A DNA stretch of 64,000 bases, taken from the NCBI RefSeq assembly GCF_004799285.1, contig NZ_SSND01000001.1:496001-560000 (forward strand). Reading direction: 5' to 3'. The number at the start of each line of letters is the position of its first letter. The stretch's first letter is position 1. The stretch is from Aliigemmobacter aestuarii. Lineage in GTDB: Bacteria > Pseudomonadota > Alphaproteobacteria > Rhodobacterales > Rhodobacteraceae. The notes under the pieces were generated by a model. It worked only from the letters and a program-made list of their open reading frames with translations. It was not told the origin of the DNA and did no database searches. Position numbers and translations under genes: made by a program. This document shows positions 43,800-54,940 of the stretch, piece after piece.

Positions 43800-44066
43800 A
43801 TGACCAAGACGACCGCAGTACTGGCCGCAGCCCTGCTTGCCCTGGCAAGCCCCGTTCTGGCCGACAACCCGACCAACGCCAAGTCGATGGCCTCGGCCCT
43901 CAAGGGCGGCGGCGGCGGCAACAACTCGCCGCTGAAAGAGGCGCTTGGCCTTGAAGGCAACGGTGGCGTGGCCAGCTTCGTCTCGGGCGGCGGCAACGGC
44001 GGCTGGGGCAACATCGGCAGCACCCTGACGGGTGGCCAGGTGTCGAGCCGCCCCGCGAAAGAGTGA
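43800..44066 (+). CDS. Small secreted Gly/Asn-rich protein, unknown
   Basis: 88 residues. A Sec signal peptide (TAVLAAALLALASPVLA) is followed by a 65-residue mature part rich in Gly, Asn and Ser: KGGGGGNNSPLKEALG, LEGNGGVASFVSGGGNGG, WGNIGSTLTGGQ. It has no cysteine. The ATG at 43800 follows GGGGGGAA; the frame could begin at 43785 but that lacks a site. It is monocistronic, with its own strong terminator. I do not recognise the family. Confidence 0.75.
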   Translation: MTKTTAVLAAALLALASPVLADNPTNAKSMASALKGGGGGNNSPLKEALGLEGNGGVASFVSGGGNGGWGNIGSTLTGGQVSSRPAKE

Positions 44067-44093
44067 TCCGGTTACAGTGTTTCCCTGGTACCC

Positions 44094-44121
44094 AACCCCC
44101 GCCGGTTCGGCGGGGGTTTTT
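44094..44121 (+). terminator. Rho-independent terminator of the small secreted protein gene
   Basis: Perfect 11-bp stem (44094-44104 with 44108-44118), GTT loop and a run of T to 44121. It is 28 bases after the stop codon. Confidence 0.93.
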
Positions 44122-44213
44122 CGTGGGGGGCCTGCGCTACGCTCGTTCAGATATTTGGCAGGGCGACAGGTCGAAAACAGCCTCTGAGCCGCTAAACCGC
44201 CCAGAAAAACGAC

Positions 44214-45119
44214 TCACCCCCACACCTCACAAAACTCCCGCCATTCACCCTTGGACATGCCGGAATCCGCCTGCTCCACCGCTTCCCCGGCGAGGCGCCG
44301 TTTCAACACCGCAATCGCCTTGGCCGACAGCGTGACGCCGCCCATGCGGTAGTCCTCGAAGGCGGCATAGGCCAGGGGCACCCAGTCCTTCACGCAGGCG
44401 GAGATGGCCTCGGCATAGACGCGGATCTCGTATTGCGCGTGGGCGTCGGCGCGCAGGCGCAGGAAGTGGAACAGGTTGTGCAGGTCGGTCTTCCAGTACC
44501 ACTGGGTGTAAATGTTCATCGGCAGGTTCATCCGCGCCAGTTCGCGGGCCAGGCCCTGCTGGCCGTCCTGGCTCAGCATCGCCTCGTAATCGTCATAGCA
44601 TTGCGCGGCATCGCGCTTGAGCGTTTCCAGCACGCGCGCGGCCTCGGCCCCTGAAAGCACCTCGCCCCGGCCCTGGTTGTTCACCGTCGATTGCGCGGCC
44701 AGCTGTTCTGGCGCGGGGATATAGAATTCGCGGTCGAGGATCGAATAGCGGGCGGAGTATTCGTTGACGTTGGCGGTGCGGTGGCGGATCCACTGGCGGG
44801 CGACGAAGACCGGCAGCTTGACGTGCAGCTTGACCTCGCACATCTCGAACGGGGTCGAGTGCCAGTGCCGCATCAGATAGCGGATCAGCCCTTCGTCGTT
44901 CTGGACGTGTTTCGTGCCCGCCCCATAGCTGACGCGCGCGGCCTGCACGATGGCGGCATCGTCGCCCATGTAGTCGATCACCCGGATAAACCCGTGATCC
45001 AGAACCTGATGCGCGCGGTACAGATGCGCCTCCATCCCGTCCGAGACGGCGCGCAGGGTCGGGCGCGGGTTGGCGCGCTGGCTTTCGATTTCGGCGATCT
45101 GGTCGGGCGTCAGGGGCAT
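44214..45119 (-). CDS. thyX: Flavin-dependent thymidylate synthase
   Basis: 301 residues. It makes dTMP from dUMP with FAD and methylene-tetrahydrofolate. The ThyX signature [15 protein letters not shown] is present, with [19 protein letters not shown] before it and [13 protein letters not shown] after it. It needs no ThyA-type active-site Cys. ATG 45119 has AAGG eight bases upstream; the ATG at 45125 is too close to that site. It is divergent from the surface lipoprotein gene, with 205 bases between. Confidence 0.96.
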   Translation of the reverse strand: MPLTPDQIAEIESQRANPRPTLRAVSDGMEAHLYRAHQVLDHGFIRVIDYMGDDAAIVQAARVSYGAGTKHVQNDEGLIRYLMRHWHSTPFEMCEVKLHVKLPVFVARQWIRHRTANVNEYSARYSILDREFYIPAPEQLAAQSTVNNQGRGEVLSGAEAARVLETLKRDAAQCYDDYEAMLSQDGQQGLARELARMNLPMNIYTQWYWKTDLHNLFHFLRLRADAHAQYEIRVYAEAISACVKDWVPLAYAAFEDYRMGGVTLSAKAIAVLKRRLAGEAVEQADSGMSKGEWREFCEVWG

Positions 45120-45324
45120 CGGCATGGCCTTTCGTGAAATGTCTGCGGGCGCGAGTCGTCTGACACTATATCTAGCAGGCGGCCCCGCGGAAACCGCCAT
45201 ATGCGGCGTGTTGCCTTCCTGCGTCAATCCCCCGCCCAGTTTAAGAAACCGCGCAAGGGCGTTGACGAACAAGGGTTTTTCCGGCACGTTTTCGCTCAAG
45301 ACCTTTGGTAATGGGACAGAAAAG

Positions 45325-46383
45325 ATGGCGCGCGCAAGACACGCACTCTGGGTATTGTTGTTGTTGGCGGCTTGTTCAGGAAATCCCTTCGTTGCCGAGG
45401 ACGGCAGCACCGACGGTGGCACCGATGGCGGTACCGACGGCGGCACCGATGATGGCGGCGGCGACGGCATCTCGGGCGATCTCAACTATCCGCCAGGCAC
45501 GCAGAACCCCACGTCATCCAGCCGGATCATCCGGTATGAGCCGAGAGGCGATGCCGATGACGCGGATTCGGGCAACGGCCGGGTCAGTTCGGTGAATTAT
45601 GACCGCGCCACCGATACGTTCGCCGTCGACGGCCTGGCCTTTGACGGCGACCGCCCCTATCGTCGCGGCCGCGCGGTCAGCGCGATCGGCCCCTACGCCG
45701 TCTACGAAGCGCGGCTGAAGGCCACCGACCCGTTGACCGGGGAGGAAATCAACCAGTTCAACCACCGTGCCATCTATGGCGTGTCGCGGTCGGGCCGGAC
45801 GAAATTCGCAATCGTGCGAACCGGCGACTATCGCACCTATGGGTTTGGCGGGTTCATCTATCAGCGTGACGGTGGCGTGCGCCTGCCGCGGTCGGGTCAG
45901 GCCAGCTATCGGGGCGATTACGCGGCGGTGCGCGACTTCAGCGGCAGCGGCGGCGTCGGCTTCACCCAGGGCCGGGCGGTGATCGACATCGACTTCGACG
46001 ATTTCAACGACGGCGCAGCGGTGCGCGGCGAGATCCGCAACCGGCGCTACATCGACCTGCAGGGCAATGACGTGACGGATGCCTATCTTGACCTGCTGAG
46101 CCAAGATACCGAGGTGGGGCAGTCGCGGCTTCCGGTGCTGCTGTTCAAGATCGGACCGGGCGTGATGGACCGCAACGGTGAAATCCTCGGCGAGGTCGGC
46201 AATACCGTGGCAACGTCGGATGGCCCGCGCGAACATGAATCCGGTCGCTACTATGCGCTGATGTCAGGCACCAATGCCGAAGAGATCGTGGGCATCGTGG
46301 TGTCCGAGGCGGAATATCCGACACTCGACAACGTGACGATGCGCGAAACCGGCGGCTTTATCGTCTATCGCGACTCCAACTGA
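45325..46383 (+). CDS. Surface lipoprotein, TbpB-like barrel, Slam cargo
   Basis: 352 residues. It has a lipoprotein signal peptide with lipobox LAAC (Cys17). Next comes a DGGT repeat linker (about residues 24-48), acidic and Ca2+-binding-like. Then a mixed domain, and from about 205 on an 8-strand-type barrel region with [40 protein letters not shown] and [11 protein letters not shown]. That pattern is typical of Slam-dependent TbpB-barrel lipoproteins. It overlaps the Slam gene by one base. ATG 45325 begins the signal peptide. The ligand is unknown. Confidence 0.83.
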   Translation: MARARHALWVLLLLAACSGNPFVAEDGSTDGGTDGGTDGGTDDGGGDGISGDLNYPPGTQNPTSSSRIIRYEPRGDADDADSGNGRVSSVNYDRATDTFAVDGLAFDGDRPYRRGRAVSAIGPYAVYEARLKATDPLTGEEINQFNHRAIYGVSRSGRTKFAIVRTGDYRTYGFGGFIYQRDGGVRLPRSGQASYRGDYAAVRDFSGSGGVGFTQGRAVIDIDFDDFNDGAAVRGEIRNRRYIDLQGNDVTDAYLDLLSQDTEVGQSRLPVLLFKIGPGVMDRNGEILGEVGNTVATSDGPREHESGRYYALMSGTNAEEIVGIVVSEAEYPTLDNVTMRETGGFIVYRDSN

Positions 46384-47741
46384 TGCGCCTGCCCCGTCTG
46401 ACCTGGGCGCTGGCGCTTTGCGCCGGCGTCACAGCGGGGGCCGCAGACGCGGAAACCCGCCTGTCACCCGAAGAGATGCGGGTCGCGGCGCAGATCCTGC
46501 TGGATACGGGCGAACCCGGCCGGACGCTGGAACTGGTCGATGCGCTTTTGTCGCGCGATCCGGGCGACGTGCAGGCGCTGATCCTGAAAAGCCAGGCGCT
46601 GCGCGATCTGGAGCGCACGGACGAGGCGCAGGCGGCGGCGCGGTCAGCCTGGCGACTGGCCGGGGAAGACAGGCTGCGGTTCGGTTCGGCCATGGTGATG
46701 GCGCAGGCGCTTGCCTCGGACGAACGCCGGACGGCGGCGCAACTGTGGCTGCGCCGGGCGGCAGAGGTCGCACCGGATCCGGGCGCCCGGGCCGAGGCCG
46801 AAGAGGCTTTCACCTATGTCCGGTCGCGCAACCCTTGGGTGTTCGACTTCCATTTCTCGGCCTCGCCCTCGTCGAACGTGAACAACGGATCGCGGCGGAA
46901 TTCGTTCTGGTTCTACGGCTTTCCCGTGGACCTGAGCGGCGCCGCGCGGGCGCTGTCGGGGTATGAGGCCACGGCCGGCGTGACCGCCACCTACCGGCTG
47001 CTTCCGGGCGAATATTCGACGACGGAACTGCGCTTTTCGGCGATGCAGAAATCGGTGTGGCTGTCGTCCGAGGCCAAGCGCATCGCCCCCGGCGCGACGG
47101 GCAGCGATTTCGCCTATTCGGCGATCGAGGCGGGGATCCGGCATCAGATCGACCCGGTGCAGTCGCCCTTCGGGATCGGTCTTGGCGCGACCTTCGGCCA
47201 CAACTGGTACGGCGGCGAGGATCTGTCGGACTATCTGCAACTGCAGGCCGAATTCGACCGGTCGATCGGCAGAAGGGACGCGGTGCAACTGGCCTTCGCG
47301 GCGGAACGCAACTGGCGGCGTGACAGCACGCTGCAATCCTCGGACGAGGCAAAGGCCGATTTCGGCTGGGTCCGGCAACTTGCCAACCGCGACCGGCTGC
47401 AGGCCGAGATCGGCCTTGCCCGGACCTGGTCGCGATCGGTGGAGATGGCGCATGACGCGCAAAGCCTGCGGCTCGGGTGGACCAAGGCGGAACCCGTGCA
47501 GGGCATCCGCCTTTCGGCCGGGGTAGAGTTCGAGCGGCGCGACTATGACCGGTCACGCTATGCACCCGGCGGGCGGCAGGACGACCGGCTTTCGGCCAAC
47601 CTGTCGATGACTTTCGAGCAGGTCGATTACATGGGCTTTGTGCCCACGCTGCAGGTGACGGCGGGCGAGACGCGATCCAACGTCGGCCTGTTCGACGCGC
47701 GCGACTTTGGCCTGTCGCTGGGTTTCGAAAGCGCCTTCTGA
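46383..47741 (+). CDS. Surface lipoprotein assembly modifier (Slam), type XI secretion
   Basis: 452 residues. A signal peptide (cleavage near AADA-ET) is followed by a helical TPR-like N-terminal domain (about 24-145, with ARSAWRLAGEDRLRFGSAM). From about residue 150 there is a beta-barrel of the DUF560/Slam type: WVFDFHFSASPSSNVNNGS, an alternating Tyr/Ser/Arg strand pattern and a C-terminal LGFESAF ending in Phe. Slam moves TbpB-type lipoproteins across the outer membrane. The one-base overlap with the lipoprotein gene makes them a likely cargo-translocon pair. Confidence 0.87.
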   Translation: MRLPRLTWALALCAGVTAGAADAETRLSPEEMRVAAQILLDTGEPGRTLELVDALLSRDPGDVQALILKSQALRDLERTDEAQAAARSAWRLAGEDRLRFGSAMVMAQALASDERRTAAQLWLRRAAEVAPDPGARAEAEEAFTYVRSRNPWVFDFHFSASPSSNVNNGSRRNSFWFYGFPVDLSGAARALSGYEATAGVTATYRLLPGEYSTTELRFSAMQKSVWLSSEAKRIAPGATGSDFAYSAIEAGIRHQIDPVQSPFGIGLGATFGHNWYGGEDLSDYLQLQAEFDRSIGRRDAVQLAFAAERNWRRDSTLQSSDEAKADFGWVRQLANRDRLQAEIGLARTWSRSVEMAHDAQSLRLGWTKAEPVQGIRLSAGVEFERRDYDRSRYAPGGRQDDRLSANLSMTFEQVDYMGFVPTLQVTAGETRSNVGLFDARDFGLSLGFESAF

Positions 47742-47801
47742 GGGGTCGCAATCGGCCCCCGCTCTGCTAGGTTCGGGGAAAACCGTCAAAGGAGACGACC
47801 G

Positions 47802-48230
47802 ATGAAGATCCGTTACCTTCACACGATGGTCCGGGTGCTGGACCTTGAGAAATCGATGGCCTTCTACCGCCTTCTGGGGCTTGAAGAGACGCGGCGCTAT
47901 GAGAACGAGCAGGGCCGTTTCACGCTGGTCTTCATGGCCCCGCCCGGCCAGCCGGAATGCCCGGTGGAACTGACCTGGAACTGGGACGGGGACGAAGGCC
48001 TGCCATCGGACAGCCGGCATTTCGGCCACCTCGCCTATGATGTCGAGGACATCTACGCCATGTGCCAGCACCTGATGGACAATGGCGTGACGATCAACCG
48101 GCCCCCGCGCGACGGCCGCATGGCCTTTGTGCGCAGCCCCGACAATATCTCGATCGAATTGTTGCAGATGGGCGGGGCGAAGGAACCGGCCGAACCCTGG
48201 GTTTCGATGCCGAACACGGGCCACTGGTAG
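47802..48230 (+). CDS. gloA: Lactoylglutathione lyase (glyoxalase I)
   Basis: 142 residues. It converts the methylglyoxal-glutathione hemithioacetal to S-lactoylglutathione. The vicinal-oxygen-chelate halves show RYLHTMVRVLDLEKSMAFY, ETRRYENEQGRF, HFGHLAYDVEDIY and SPDNISIELLQ, giving the His, Glu, His and Glu metal ligands. GGAGA precedes the ATG. It follows the Slam gene on the same strand and converges with ribD. Confidence 0.96.
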   Translation: MKIRYLHTMVRVLDLEKSMAFYRLLGLEETRRYENEQGRFTLVFMAPPGQPECPVELTWNWDGDEGLPSDSRHFGHLAYDVEDIYAMCQHLMDNGVTINRPPRDGRMAFVRSPDNISIELLQMGGAKEPAEPWVSMPNTGHW

Positions 48231-48327
48231 GGACCGCGGAACGGGGGCAACGGGGGGCCGTCAGCCCCCTTCCTGGCTTTGCCATGCCCCCCAATGATGC
48301 CATCGACAGAAGGAAAGCGCGGCAGGC

Positions 48328-49440
48328 TCAGAAGGCCCAACGGGTCAGGGCATCCGGGCCAAGTGCAGTGACGTCCAGAAGGCGCGGGCGCGGCGCATCG
48401 GCCAGCGGGCCGATTCCCAGCGGGCCAAGCACGGGGGCACCTTCGGCGCCGATCAGGCAACCGGCGTGATAGACCGCCAGTTCGTCGACAAGCCCCGCGC
48501 CGACAAGCGCCGAGGCCAACTGCCCGCCCCCTTCGCAAAGGACGCGCGTGAGCCCCCTTCCGGCCAGCGCCCCGAGTGCGGCGCGCAGATCGACGCGGCC
48601 ATCCTGCGCGGGCACCTCGATGAGTTCGGCCCCGGTGGCGGCCCAGGCCGCGCGGGACGGCGCCGGGGCATCCGGGGAATGGAGCATCCAGATCGGCACG
48701 TCGCGCGCGCTGCGGCCCAGGCGGCTGTCGGGGCTGTGGGCAAGGCGGCTGTCGATCACGATCCGCACCGGCTGGTGCCTTGCGCCGATGTCGCGCACCG
48801 TCAGGTCGGGATCATCGGCGCGGGCGGTGCCCGCCCCCACCATCACCGCATCGTGCCGCATCCGCATCGCATGGACGGCGCGGCGCGCCCCGGAGCCTGT
48901 CAGCCACCGGCTTTCGCCCGACGCGGTGGCGATCCGGCCATCCAGCGTGGCGGCCATCTTCAGCGTGACGAAAGGAAGCCCGCGGGTCACGCGTTTCAGG
49001 AAGCCCGCATTCAGGCGGCGCGCGGCGTCTTCCATCACGCCTTCGGTCACGGCAATGCCCGCCGCGCGCAGCATCGCATGGCCCTTGCCCGCAACGCGCG
49101 GATCGGGATCGGTCAGCGCCGTCACCACGCGCGCCACGCCTGCGGCGATCAGCGCCTCGGCGCAGGGCGGGGTCTTGCCATGATGGGCGCAGGGTTCGAG
49201 CGTGACATAGGCCGTGCCGCCCCGTGCGGCCGCCCCGGCCATGTCAAGCGCCAGGCGTTCGGCGTGGGGGCGGCCACCCGGCTGGGTGAAACCGCGCCCC
49301 ACTATGCGGCCCCTGTCAGGACCGCCGGTTTCCGCCCCCCCGGCAAGGATCACGCATCCGACCGCCGGGTTAGGCCATGTGTTTCCAAGCCCCCGCGCGG
49401 CCAGAGCCAGCGCATGGGCCATGTGGGCGGTGTCGCTCAC
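48328..49440 (-). CDS. ribD: Riboflavin biosynthesis deaminase/reductase
   Basis: 370 residues, bifunctional. The N-terminal deaminase has [12 protein letters not shown] and the zinc Cys pair in [19 protein letters not shown]. The C-terminal reductase begins near residue 150 with [19 protein letters not shown] chose GTG 49440, which overlaps the nrdR stop by 4 bases and lies just after AAAGAGGA; ATG 49422 lacks a site. It is cotranscribed with nrdR. No FMN riboswitch is needed or seen in the nrdR leader. Confidence 0.95.
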   Translation of the reverse strand: MSDTAHMAHALALAARGLGNTWPNPAVGCVILAGGAETGGPDRGRIVGRGFTQPGGRPHAERLALDMAGAAARGGTAYVTLEPCAHHGKTPPCAEALIAAGVARVVTALTDPDPRVAGKGHAMLRAAGIAVTEGVMEDAARRLNAGFLKRVTRGLPFVTLKMAATLDGRIATASGESRWLTGSGARRAVHAMRMRHDAVMVGAGTARADDPDLTVRDIGARHQPVRIVIDSRLAHSPDSRLGRSARDVPIWMLHSPDAPAPSRAAWAATGAELIEVPAQDGRVDLRAALGALAGRGLTRVLCEGGGQLASALVGAGLVDELAVYHAGCLIGAEGAPVLGPLGIGPLADAPRPRLLDVTALGPDALTRWAF

Positions 49441-49904
49441 TCGTCCTCTTTGATGCCGGGGCGCAGTTCCGAGACGAACTTGTCAAAGTCGTCCGCCGCC
49501 TGGAAGTTCTTGTAGACGCTGGCGAAGCGGACATAGGCTACGGTGTCGATCCGCGCGAGGCTTTCCATCACGATCTCGCCGATCGTCCGGCTGGGAATGT
49601 CGGTTTCGCCCATGCTTTCCAGCCGCCGCACGATGCCCGAGATCATCTGGTCGATGCGGTCGGGGTCGATGGGGCGTTTCTGCATGGCGATACGGATCGA
49701 CCGTTCCAGCTTGTCACGGTCGAAATCCTCGCGCTTGCCGCTGGACTTGATCACCACGAGGTCGCGCAACTGAACCCGTTCATAGGTGGTGAAACGCCCG
49801 CCACAGGCCGGGCAAAAGCGCCGCCTGCGAATGGAAACATGATCCTCGGCGGGCCGGGAATCCTTCACTTGGGTATCGATGTTACCGCAGAATGGGCAGC
49901 GCAT
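49437..49904 (-). CDS. nrdR: Ribonucleotide reductase repressor NrdR
   Basis: 155 residues. The zinc ribbon is CPFCG ... [14 protein letters not shown], and the ATP-cone domain (about 49-139) has [20 protein letters not shown]. It represses ribonucleotide reductase genes in response to ATP/dATP. It is the first gene of a nrdR-ribD pair. Its leader holds a DnaA box and a palindrome, neither of which is the NrdR-box sequence. Confidence 0.97.
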   Translation of the reverse strand: MRCPFCGNIDTQVKDSRPAEDHVSIRRRRFCPACGGRFTTYERVQLRDLVVIKSSGKREDFDRDKLERSIRIAMQKRPIDPDRIDQMISGIVRRLESMGETDIPSRTIGEIVMESLARIDTVAYVRFASVYKNFQAADDFDKFVSELRPGIKEDE

Positions 49905-49961
49905 CGGCCGTCCCCCTTGTTTCTTGTCTGTCTGCCTCGGGTCTGGGGTATCCGTCCCCAG

Positions 49962-49970
49962 TTATCCACA
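49962..49970 (+). promoter_or_regulatory. Consensus DnaA box
   Basis: TTATCCACA, a perfect match to the R1-type DnaA box, in the nrdR leader 58 bases before its start codon. A single box is not an origin, but DnaA control of nucleotide-metabolism genes is known. Confidence 0.6.
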
Positions 49971-49991
49971 GACCCTAGCGCAAGGCGGCGC

Positions 49992-50010
49992 ATTTCGCCT
50001 AGCGCGAAAT
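49992..50010. promoter_or_regulatory. Palindrome ATTTCGC-N5-GCGAAAT upstream of nrdR
   Basis: Perfect 7-bp inverted repeat with a 5-base spacer, 88-106 bases upstream of nrdR, in otherwise non-coding DNA. It looks like an operator. The rest of the 49905-50142 gap shows nothing else I can name. Confidence 0.45.
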
Positions 50011-50142
50011 TCGGGGCGCAGGATATTGGGGGCGCCAGGTGTGGCGTGGCGGACTCAATTCCCGAGGGACCGGACGGCGCGGACAGGATTTCCGGCTCGG
50101 CTAGGGCGCTGGCCTGCCCGCGCGATAGGGCATCATGCCCGA

Positions 50143-50499
50143 TCAGTCTAGATCGCGCACGGCGGCGCAAAGCGCCCTTGCGAAACCTACGGTGACCGAT
50201 CCGTCATCAGGACCAAAGAGCAGAAGGCCCGTCACGGGTGCCGCGCCTTCGGGGCTGGTGGAAAAGGTCATCGACTGGCCCGCGGGACGAGGCACGGGCG
50301 AGGTACGCCAGATCCGGTCGGATGTGGCAAGACCGAGCGTGCCCCGCGCATAGGTGCCCGCGGCGCAGAAGGCCTCGGTCGCGGAAAGCCCACCCTCGGG
50401 ATGGACGGCGAAACTGCCCGGCCCGAGGGGCGTCACGGTCGGCATGCCCGCCCCGGCGGCGGTGACGGAAAGAAGGAAAGCGGCAATCGTTCGATACAT
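50143..50499 (-). CDS. Small exported protein, unknown
   Basis: 118 residues with a Sec signal peptide ([18 protein letters not shown]). The mature part has two cysteines (AFCAAG and ALCAAV) and an [17 protein letters not shown]-terminus. ATG 50499 has GGAG six bases upstream; the one at 50505 touches that site. Not recognised. It is divergent from the dienelactone hydrolase gene. Confidence 0.65.
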   Translation of the reverse strand: MYRTIAAFLLSVTAAGAGMPTVTPLGPGSFAVHPEGGLSATEAFCAAGTYARGTLGLATSDRIWRTSPVPRPAGQSMTFSTSPEGAAPVTGLLLFGPDDGSVTVGFARALCAAVRDLD

Positions 50500-50674
50500 C
50501 GTCATCTCCGGCAATTGCGCCAAGGATAGACCGCTCGGCGCCGTTCCGGAAGGGGCCGCGGCGCTTCCCCCCGCCCGTCAATTCTCCGTCCCCTCCCCGT
50601 CACCTCAATGTGAGCGGAAATCCCGCCCTTGGGCGGTTATCCTTGGCCAGGACAGAAGCAGGGGAGGATGCGCG

Positions 50675-51562
50675 ATGACACGGATGACGGCAAAGGATTT
50701 CGACCAGGAACTTCTTGAACTTTATGACTATTATGCCCACGGAAAAATCACGAAGCGTGAATTTCTGGACCGCGCGGGCAAGTTCGCGGTGGGTGGGCTG
50801 ACGGCGTTGGCGCTTCTGAACATGCTGAAACCGGATTATGCCCTGGCCCAGCAGGTGCCGATGGACGATCCGGCGATCAGCGCCGAATATGTCACCTACC
50901 CCTCGCCCAACGGGCATGGCGAGGTGCGCGGGCTGATGGCGCGACCGGCAGGGGCCGCCGGAAAGCTGCCCGCCGTGGTCGTCGTGCACGAGAACCGCGG
51001 GCTCAATCCCTATATCGAGGATGTGGCGCGGCGCCTTGGCAAGGCGGGGTATCTGGCGCTGGCCCCGGACGGGCTGACCAGCGTGGGTGGCTATCCGGGC
51101 AATGACGACGAAGGCCGCGCGTTGCAACAGCAAGTCGATCCGGCAAAGCTGATGAACGATTTCTTCGCGGCGGTGGAACATCTCATGGCGCATGAGGGAT
51201 CGACCGGCGCGGTGGGGATCGTGGGGTTCTGCTATGGCGGTGGCGTCTGCAACGCCGCGGCGGTGGCCTATCCGGAACTGCGCGCCGCCGTGCCTTTCTA
51301 TGGCCGCCAGCCGAACGCAGCGGATGTGGCGAAGATCAAGGCGGCGATGCTGATCCACTATGCCGGTCTGGACGACCGCATCAACGCGGGCTGGCCGGAA
51401 TACGAGGCGGCGCTGAAGGTGGCGGGCACGACCTATGAGGCCCATGTCTATGCGGACGTGAACCACGGTTTTCACAACGACACGACGCCGCGCTACGATC
51501 AGGCGGCGGCGGAACTTGCCTGGCAGCGCACGCTGGACTGGTTCGGGAAATACCTTGCCTGA
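50675..51562 (+). CDS. Dienelactone-hydrolase family protein, exported
   Basis: 295 residues. The N-terminus has [15 protein letters not shown], a twin-arginine-like motif with Lys-Arg in place of Arg-Arg, before a hydrophobic stretch ending ALA-QQ. The hydrolase domain has [17 protein letters not shown], the Cys nucleophile in [18 protein letters not shown] for the acid and VNHGFHND for the His. ATG 50675 follows GGGGAGG. Carboxymethylenebutenolidase activity is known for the family, but the substrate here is open. Confidence 0.88.
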   Translation: MTRMTAKDFDQELLELYDYYAHGKITKREFLDRAGKFAVGGLTALALLNMLKPDYALAQQVPMDDPAISAEYVTYPSPNGHGEVRGLMARPAGAAGKLPAVVVVHENRGLNPYIEDVARRLGKAGYLALAPDGLTSVGGYPGNDDEGRALQQQVDPAKLMNDFFAAVEHLMAHEGSTGAVGIVGFCYGGGVCNAAAVAYPELRAAVPFYGRQPNAADVAKIKAAMLIHYAGLDDRINAGWPEYEAALKVAGTTYEAHVYADVNHGFHNDTTPRYDQAAAELAWQRTLDWFGKYLA

Positions 51563-51565
51563 GCG

Positions 51566-51982
51566 TCAGCGCAGGACGGCCGCGACCTGCCGGGCATGGG
51601 GCGCCCGGCGGTGTTCCATCAGGTAGATTCCCTGCCATGTGCCAAGCGCCAGCCGCCCGCCAATCAGGGGGATCGTCAGGCAGGTGGGCAGAAGGGCCGC
51701 CTTGATATGCGCGGGCATGTCGTCGGGGCCTTCGTAGGTGTGGGTCAGAAAGGACATCGAGGGATGATCCGAAGGCGGAACCAGCCGGTTGAAGAATTCG
51801 GTCAAGTCGGTCCGCACCTCGGGGTCGGCGTTTTCCTGGATCAGAAGGCTGGCCGAGGTGTGCCGGATCATCAGCGTCAGCACCGCCTCGGACAGTCCCG
51901 CCCCTTCGGCCCAGTCCCGCACCTGGCGGGTGATCTCGTAAAGGCCGGGGCCATGGGTGGGGATGGTCAGGGTGATGTGCAT
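51566..51982 (-). CDS. yjbQ: YjbQ family protein
   Basis: 138 residues of the UPF0047/YjbQ family. It shows LMIRHTSASLLIQENADP, DHPSMSFLTHTYEGPDDMPAHIKA and LALGTWQGIYLMEHR. The family is tied to a weak thiamine-phosphate synthase activity, but the true role is unclear. ATG 51982 starts at MHITLTIP; an upstream in-frame extension is unlike the family. It converges on the dienelactone hydrolase gene with 3 bases between. Confidence 0.9.
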   Translation of the reverse strand: MHITLTIPTHGPGLYEITRQVRDWAEGAGLSEAVLTLMIRHTSASLLIQENADPEVRTDLTEFFNRLVPPSDHPSMSFLTHTYEGPDDMPAHIKAALLPTCLTIPLIGGRLALGTWQGIYLMEHRRAPHARQVAAVLR

Positions 51983-52219
51983 GGGCTTGAGGGGCCTGAG
52001 GGGGGAGAGAACGAAAGGGCAGCGGATGGCCGGGGCCTGCCGCACCAAAGGTTGTGGTCGCCGCTTTATAGGGCCACATCCGCGCGACCTCAATCATCGC
52101 GCTGGCGTCCCCAAAGCGGCTGGCCGCCGGGCCGGCCATCCGCTGCCCGGGGGGCCTTGCAGGCCCCTGTTAACCGGGCGGAGATGGTCAGGTTGGCGTG
52201 CGCGAAAATTCAGGGGCGG

Positions 52220-52777
52220 TTAGGCCAATAAAGTGTCGGTGTTCTCTTGCAGCCATGTAGCAAGCCCAAAATTTAGCGCTTCGCGCTCCATTGGGAAAAA
52301 GGCAACATCAGCCTCAAATGGATCTCCACCGTTAGCGATCCAAACGGATCCGGCTTCTCTCGCCTCATGTGGCTGCCGCTGATCATTCAATTCATAATCG
52401 TAACGACCAAGTGTGAATGCACGAGAAAGCCTGCGAAGGATTTCTTCGAACCGCGAGAAATCTACATGTCCCGCAGATCTGTCAGTAGCAAGTTCAACTA
52501 TTCGAAGCCGCGCCGATTCAGATAGTAAATACAACAACTTATCATAACTATGGGATACAGGACGTTGTCCCGTATCCACAAGAACTGCACATTTCAAACG
52601 GATTTCAAACGCTAGGAGTCCGAGCAGATTAGCGGCACGACCATGCCTAGGATCAACTTTTCCTGCCAGCAGCTCTTCACTGGCTTCATAGTCTTCCGCA
52701 ACAGCAATCATCGAAACAATCATGCTTCGCTTCTGCTCATCCGAAATTGGAACAAACGGCTGTCTTTTCTGAGACAT
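52220..52777 (-). CDS. Hypothetical helical protein, AT-rich, possibly HEPN-like
   Basis: 185 residues, mainly helical, without signal or membrane segments. The block LLAFEIRLKCAVLVDTGQ ... SHSYDKLLYLLSE resembles the HEPN-type arrangement (a helix with ExxLK, a loop with Gly, then an H-containing helix). The canonical RX4-6H catalytic motif is absent (RPVSH has only three residues between). Two hand-counted 60-base stretches are 29/60 (52261-52320) and 24/60 G+C (52501-52560), far below the neighbours. It is likely acquired by transfer; no toxin or antitoxin partner is beside it. Confidence 0.55.
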   Translation of the reverse strand: MSQKRQPFVPISDEQKRSMIVSMIAVAEDYEASEELLAGKVDPRHGRAANLLGLLAFEIRLKCAVLVDTGQRPVSHSYDKLLYLLSESARLRIVELATDRSAGHVDFSRFEEILRRLSRAFTLGRYDYELNDQRQPHEAREAGSVWIANGGDPFEADVAFFPMEREALNFGLATWLQENTDTLLA

Positions 52778-52797
52778 ACCCCACGGGCCTCCAAACC

Positions 52798-52824
52798 AAA
52801 ACGCCCCCTTCCGGGGGCGTTTTT
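52798..52824 (-). terminator. Terminator of rpoD
   Basis: Perfect 8-bp stem (52801-52808 with 52813-52820) with a TTCC loop, and TTTT on the minus-strand side. It is a few bases after the rpoD stop and separates rpoD from the AT-rich gene. Confidence 0.85.
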
Positions 52825-52826
52825 CC

Positions 52827-54827
<2,001 letters not shown>

Positions 54828-54940
54828 GGATGCTCCTTCGGGGGCGAATCGGTCTGCGGGCGTTACGAATCAATAACGCGAATCACGGCGGGGGAAAGGG
54901 CGCGGGCGGTGTTTTTCCCTGTTTGGCCCCTCCTCGTTGC

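Noticed and set aside
48231-48327. G5/C5 hairpin between gloA and ribD
   Set aside because: Only a 5-bp stem, no T tract; too weak to list as a terminator.
49962-49970. Replication origin
   Set aside because: A single DnaA box without an AT-rich unwinding region or further boxes is not an origin.
52220-52777. Toxin-antitoxin pair
   Set aside because: No small partner gene adjoins it, and the HEPN catalytic motif is absent.
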